Origin: Rosistilla carotiformis
GTDB taxonomy: Bacteria > Planctomycetota > Planctomycetia > Pirellulales > Pirellulaceae
DNA: 64,000 nucleotides
Assembly (NCBI RefSeq): GCF_007753095.1
Contig: NZ_CP036348.1
Location: forward strand, 6,053,411 to 6,117,410
Direction of reading: 5' to 3'
The position numbers and the translations under genes were made by a program. Below are positions 62,322 to 64,000 of this stretch, one piece after another. Numbering within the stretch: position 1 is the stretch's first letter; each line of letters opens with the position of its first letter. Under the pieces are notes generated by a model. The model made no database searches and was not told the DNA's origin. It was given only the letters and a program-made list of their open reading frames with translations.

Positions 62322-62921
62322 TTGTCACAACCCGACTGGAACGCTCGCTATTCCGCATCGGAATTTGCTTACGGCACGGAACCAAACTCGTTTCTCAAAC
62401 AGCACGCAGACCTATTGTTGGATCCAGTGCTTTCGATTGCCGAAGGGGAGGGACGCAACGCCGTGTTCTTGGCCTCCAAGGGCTTGCGAGTTCACGCGGT
62501 CGACAATTCCAGCGTGGGGCTTGCCAAAGCCGCCAAGTTGGCTGCCGACAGGAAGGTGGACATCACGACCGAAGTTACAGACCTGCAAAACTTTACCCCG
62601 GAGCCAAACGCTTACGGCGGCGTTGTCTCGATCTACGCGCATCTGCCGAGCTCGATTCGAGCGAAGCTTTACCCGTTGTTGGTGAAAACAATGAGGCCCG
62701 GCGGCATCCTGATTCTGGAATCGTATTCAGAGAACCAACGTGGTCGCGGCACCGGCGGCCCCAGTGATCCCGACCTGCTGCTGACCTGCGGCAAGGTCGA
62801 GAAAGAATGGGTCGGACTGGAAACGATCCTGTTGCAGGAAACCGAGCGTGAAGTGCTCGAAGGCAAATTTCACACAGGCCTGGCTTCCGTGATCCAGTAC
62901 ATCGGCAAGAAGTCCAGCTAA
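62322..62921 (+). CDS. Class I SAM-dependent methyltransferase
   Basis: 199 residues from the TTG at 62322, chosen because CCAGGAGC precedes it at good spacing; an upstream frame from 62277 is less likely. NARYSASEFAYGTEPNSFLK then VLSIAEGEGRNAVFLASKGL resembles TehB/UbiE-like small-molecule methyltransferases, with motif II HAVDNSSVGLAKAAKLAADR and post-motif GGILILESYSENQRGRGTGG (shown in parts). Divergent from the Rrf2 regulator. Confidence 0.8.
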   Translation: MSQPDWNARYSASEFAYGTEPNSFLKQHADLLLDPVLSIAEGEGRNAVFLASKGLRVHAVDNSSVGLAKAAKLAADRKVDITTEVTDLQNFTPEPNAYGGVVSIYAHLPSSIRAKLYPLLVKTMRPGGILILESYSENQRGRGTGGPSDPDLLLTCGKVEKEWVGLETILLQETEREVLEGKFHTGLASVIQYIGKKSS

Positions 62922-63474
62922 ATCCAGTCGGTCAAGCGGGAAGCCACGGCAATGGACTCGTCGCCGACCAGGTAAACGGGAGAAGACGGCACGCCGATCG
63001 CGTACTTGAGCACTAAAACCCCAGACCACAAGCCAGCGCCAGTTTTGAGAAGTATCTGTGAGCGCCATGCGTGCCGTCGAAACGCCAGTCCGCCAGGAGC
63101 CCCTAGGACCAAACGACTCAGCAGATGTCCGCCACGAAGTGACGCAACACGCTCAAGTCGCCTCGACTGCTTCCAGTTCCATGATCGAGTAGGCAAAAAC
63201 AAGAAGCACCGGCGTCGGCCACCGGAGCAGGTTGATAGCATCCGCTGGTGCGATCTGAATACCGGCTTGGGCCCGTGTTCGCTATGCCGGTTGGCCACCC
63301 GTAACTTTCGTGGCCTGCCATTGCCCGAATCCCTGCGACCGTTCCAACTACCACCAGGAACGGCTTCTGAATGTCGCCATCGTGAAGCAATCCTTGAGGC
63401 GTTATCCGATATCCAGACCTGCCGTGAGTTGATAATGTACCATCCCCAGATGCTCGGACCCAACATTATGGATC
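62922..63474. other. Gene-poor, possibly decayed region
   Basis: No confident gene in about 550 bases. On the minus strand, fragments such as KTGAGLWSGVLVLKYAIGVP followed by VYLVGDESIAVASRLTDWI (stop at 62918), and DIQKPFLVVVGTVAGIRAMA in another frame (63118-63390), look like pieces of former coding sequence with frameshifts. Confidence 0.35.
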
Positions 63475-63495
63475 TTGCGGCGAGACGGCCGGGTA

Positions 63496-63717
63496 ATGTC
63501 GGTGGGCCCTCAAGCAAACTGCCAAGAACTCGCCGAGAGTACTCTCGAAGGTGGATGGAGAAGCCCGTTTGCGATATCCTTACGCCAGACTCCACTTTGC
63601 AAAGCCCTTTTACTCGACATACCCCAGTCGAATGCACAGGGTATTCCCTATTCAATGCGACTGAAAACAACAGGATTTGACGTTCAAATGGTATTCGCAT
63701 TTAGCATCGAAGATTAG
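63496..63717 (+). CDS. Small hypothetical protein upstream of the nucleotidyltransferase
   Basis: 73 residues from the ATG at 63496 (in-frame start at 63475). SLRQTPLCKALLLDIPQSNA and RLKTTGFDVQMVFAFSIED look coding, possibly the C-terminal part of a longer ancestor. The stop is three bases from the next ATG, indicating an operon. Family not recognised. Confidence 0.45.
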   Translation: MSVGPQANCQELAESTLEGGWRSPFAISLRQTPLCKALLLDIPQSNAQGIPYSMRLKTTGFDVQMVFAFSIED

Positions 63718-63720
63718 CTG

Positions 63721-64000
63721 ATGACGCTAGACGAATTTTTAGCCGACCTAAACTGCCAACGCACTGACGAGCAATTAATTGATTTTTGTCGGAAACGCGT
63801 GCTGCATGGAACTCCTCGTGTTTTCACGACGAGAGACGATGACTTCTATGAGTTCCGCAAGAAAATCGCCGTCAAATTTGAGATACCATTTCATGAAGTC
63901 TACATTACCGGATCTGCCAAATTGGGATTCAGCCCATTCAAGAGAAAAGACTTCGACTTGGATTCGGACATCGACGTAGCACTTGTCTCTCCGGCTCTGT
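63721..64000 (+). CDS. Nucleotidyltransferase-fold protein, 3' part outside window
   Basis: 93 codons visible. VYITGSAKLGFSPFKRKDFD then SDIDVALVS matches the nucleotidyltransferase active-site pattern GSxxxG...DxD. The N-terminus is helical (TDEQLIDFCRKRVLHGTPRV). Related proteins include minimal nucleotidyltransferases and defence-linked enzymes; nothing more can be said without the rest. Base composition is more AT-rich than the neighbouring genes. Confidence 0.7.
   Translation, partial: MTLDEFLADLNCQRTDEQLIDFCRKRVLHGTPRVFTTRDDDFYEFRKKIAVKFEIPFHEVYITGSAKLGFSPFKRKDFDLDSDIDVALVSPAL

Noticed and set aside
62918-63700. 260-codon minus-strand frame at the right side
   Set aside because: Basic, Ser/Arg-rich and overlapping better frames; only its C-terminal fragment looks once-coding, so it was kept as a decayed region only.

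Overview
The window looks like chromosomal DNA of a planctomycete of the Rhodopirellula/Pirellulaceae type. The clues are two secreted sulfatases, a PQQ-type beta-propeller protein, a two-domain FAD oxidoreductase with a HEAT-like tail, many proteins with planctomycete-style N-termini (RFSLRxLL), dispersed 24-bp intergenic repeats and a fairly high G+C content outside the central region. No rRNA, tRNA or CRISPR array was seen. Region 1 (1-13.4 kb): a partial lgt, a PQQ-like protein and two nearby loci that pair arrestin-fold proteins with a small P-loop ATPase. Locus A is at 2.2-5.0 kb. Locus B is at 9.3-12.8 kb and also encodes a TMEM43-like membrane protein with a TerB-like tail. Between them lie an ATP-grasp acyl-CoA synthetase without its CoA-binding domain, a polytopic membrane protein and surE; aroK follows locus B. 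Region 2 (13.5-21.3 kb): a NosR-like membrane flavin/FeS protein divergent from a 1132-residue FAD oxidoreductase, then hisI, a membrane protein, a RidA protein and hemC. Region 3 (21.4-39.0 kb) is the main discovery: a chromosomal integron. An IntI-type integrase on the minus strand faces away from about 17 plus-strand gene cassettes. These are separated by 89-99-bp attC sites. In most cassettes the first 7-10 bases are the exact reverse complement of the same cassette's R'' box. Cassette cargo includes small membrane proteins, a lipoprotein, a ParE-type toxin-antitoxin pair, an NTF2-like protein, an alpha/beta hydrolase, an MBL-fold hydrolase and several unknown proteins. An IS3 element and an IS66 element each interrupt a cassette gene, and both target genes can be rebuilt exactly by removing the element and one target-site copy. 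The distal third of the array is decaying, with mutated crossover sites, a pseudogene and lost attC sites. Region 4 (39.4-60.6 kb): sulfatase, HAD phosphatase, a CusBA-type metal efflux operon flanked by His-rich proteins, DHFR, an NTF2-like protein, PutA, a Nudix CoA pyrophosphatase, an aspartate aminotransferase, a UbiD decarboxylase, a YbgC thioesterase, ribosomal protein bS18 and a second sulfatase. Region 5 (60.6-64.0 kb): a nested perfect inverted repeat, an Rrf2 regulator between two methyltransferases, a gene-poor and probably decayed stretch, and the start of a nucleotidyltransferase gene cut by the window edge.
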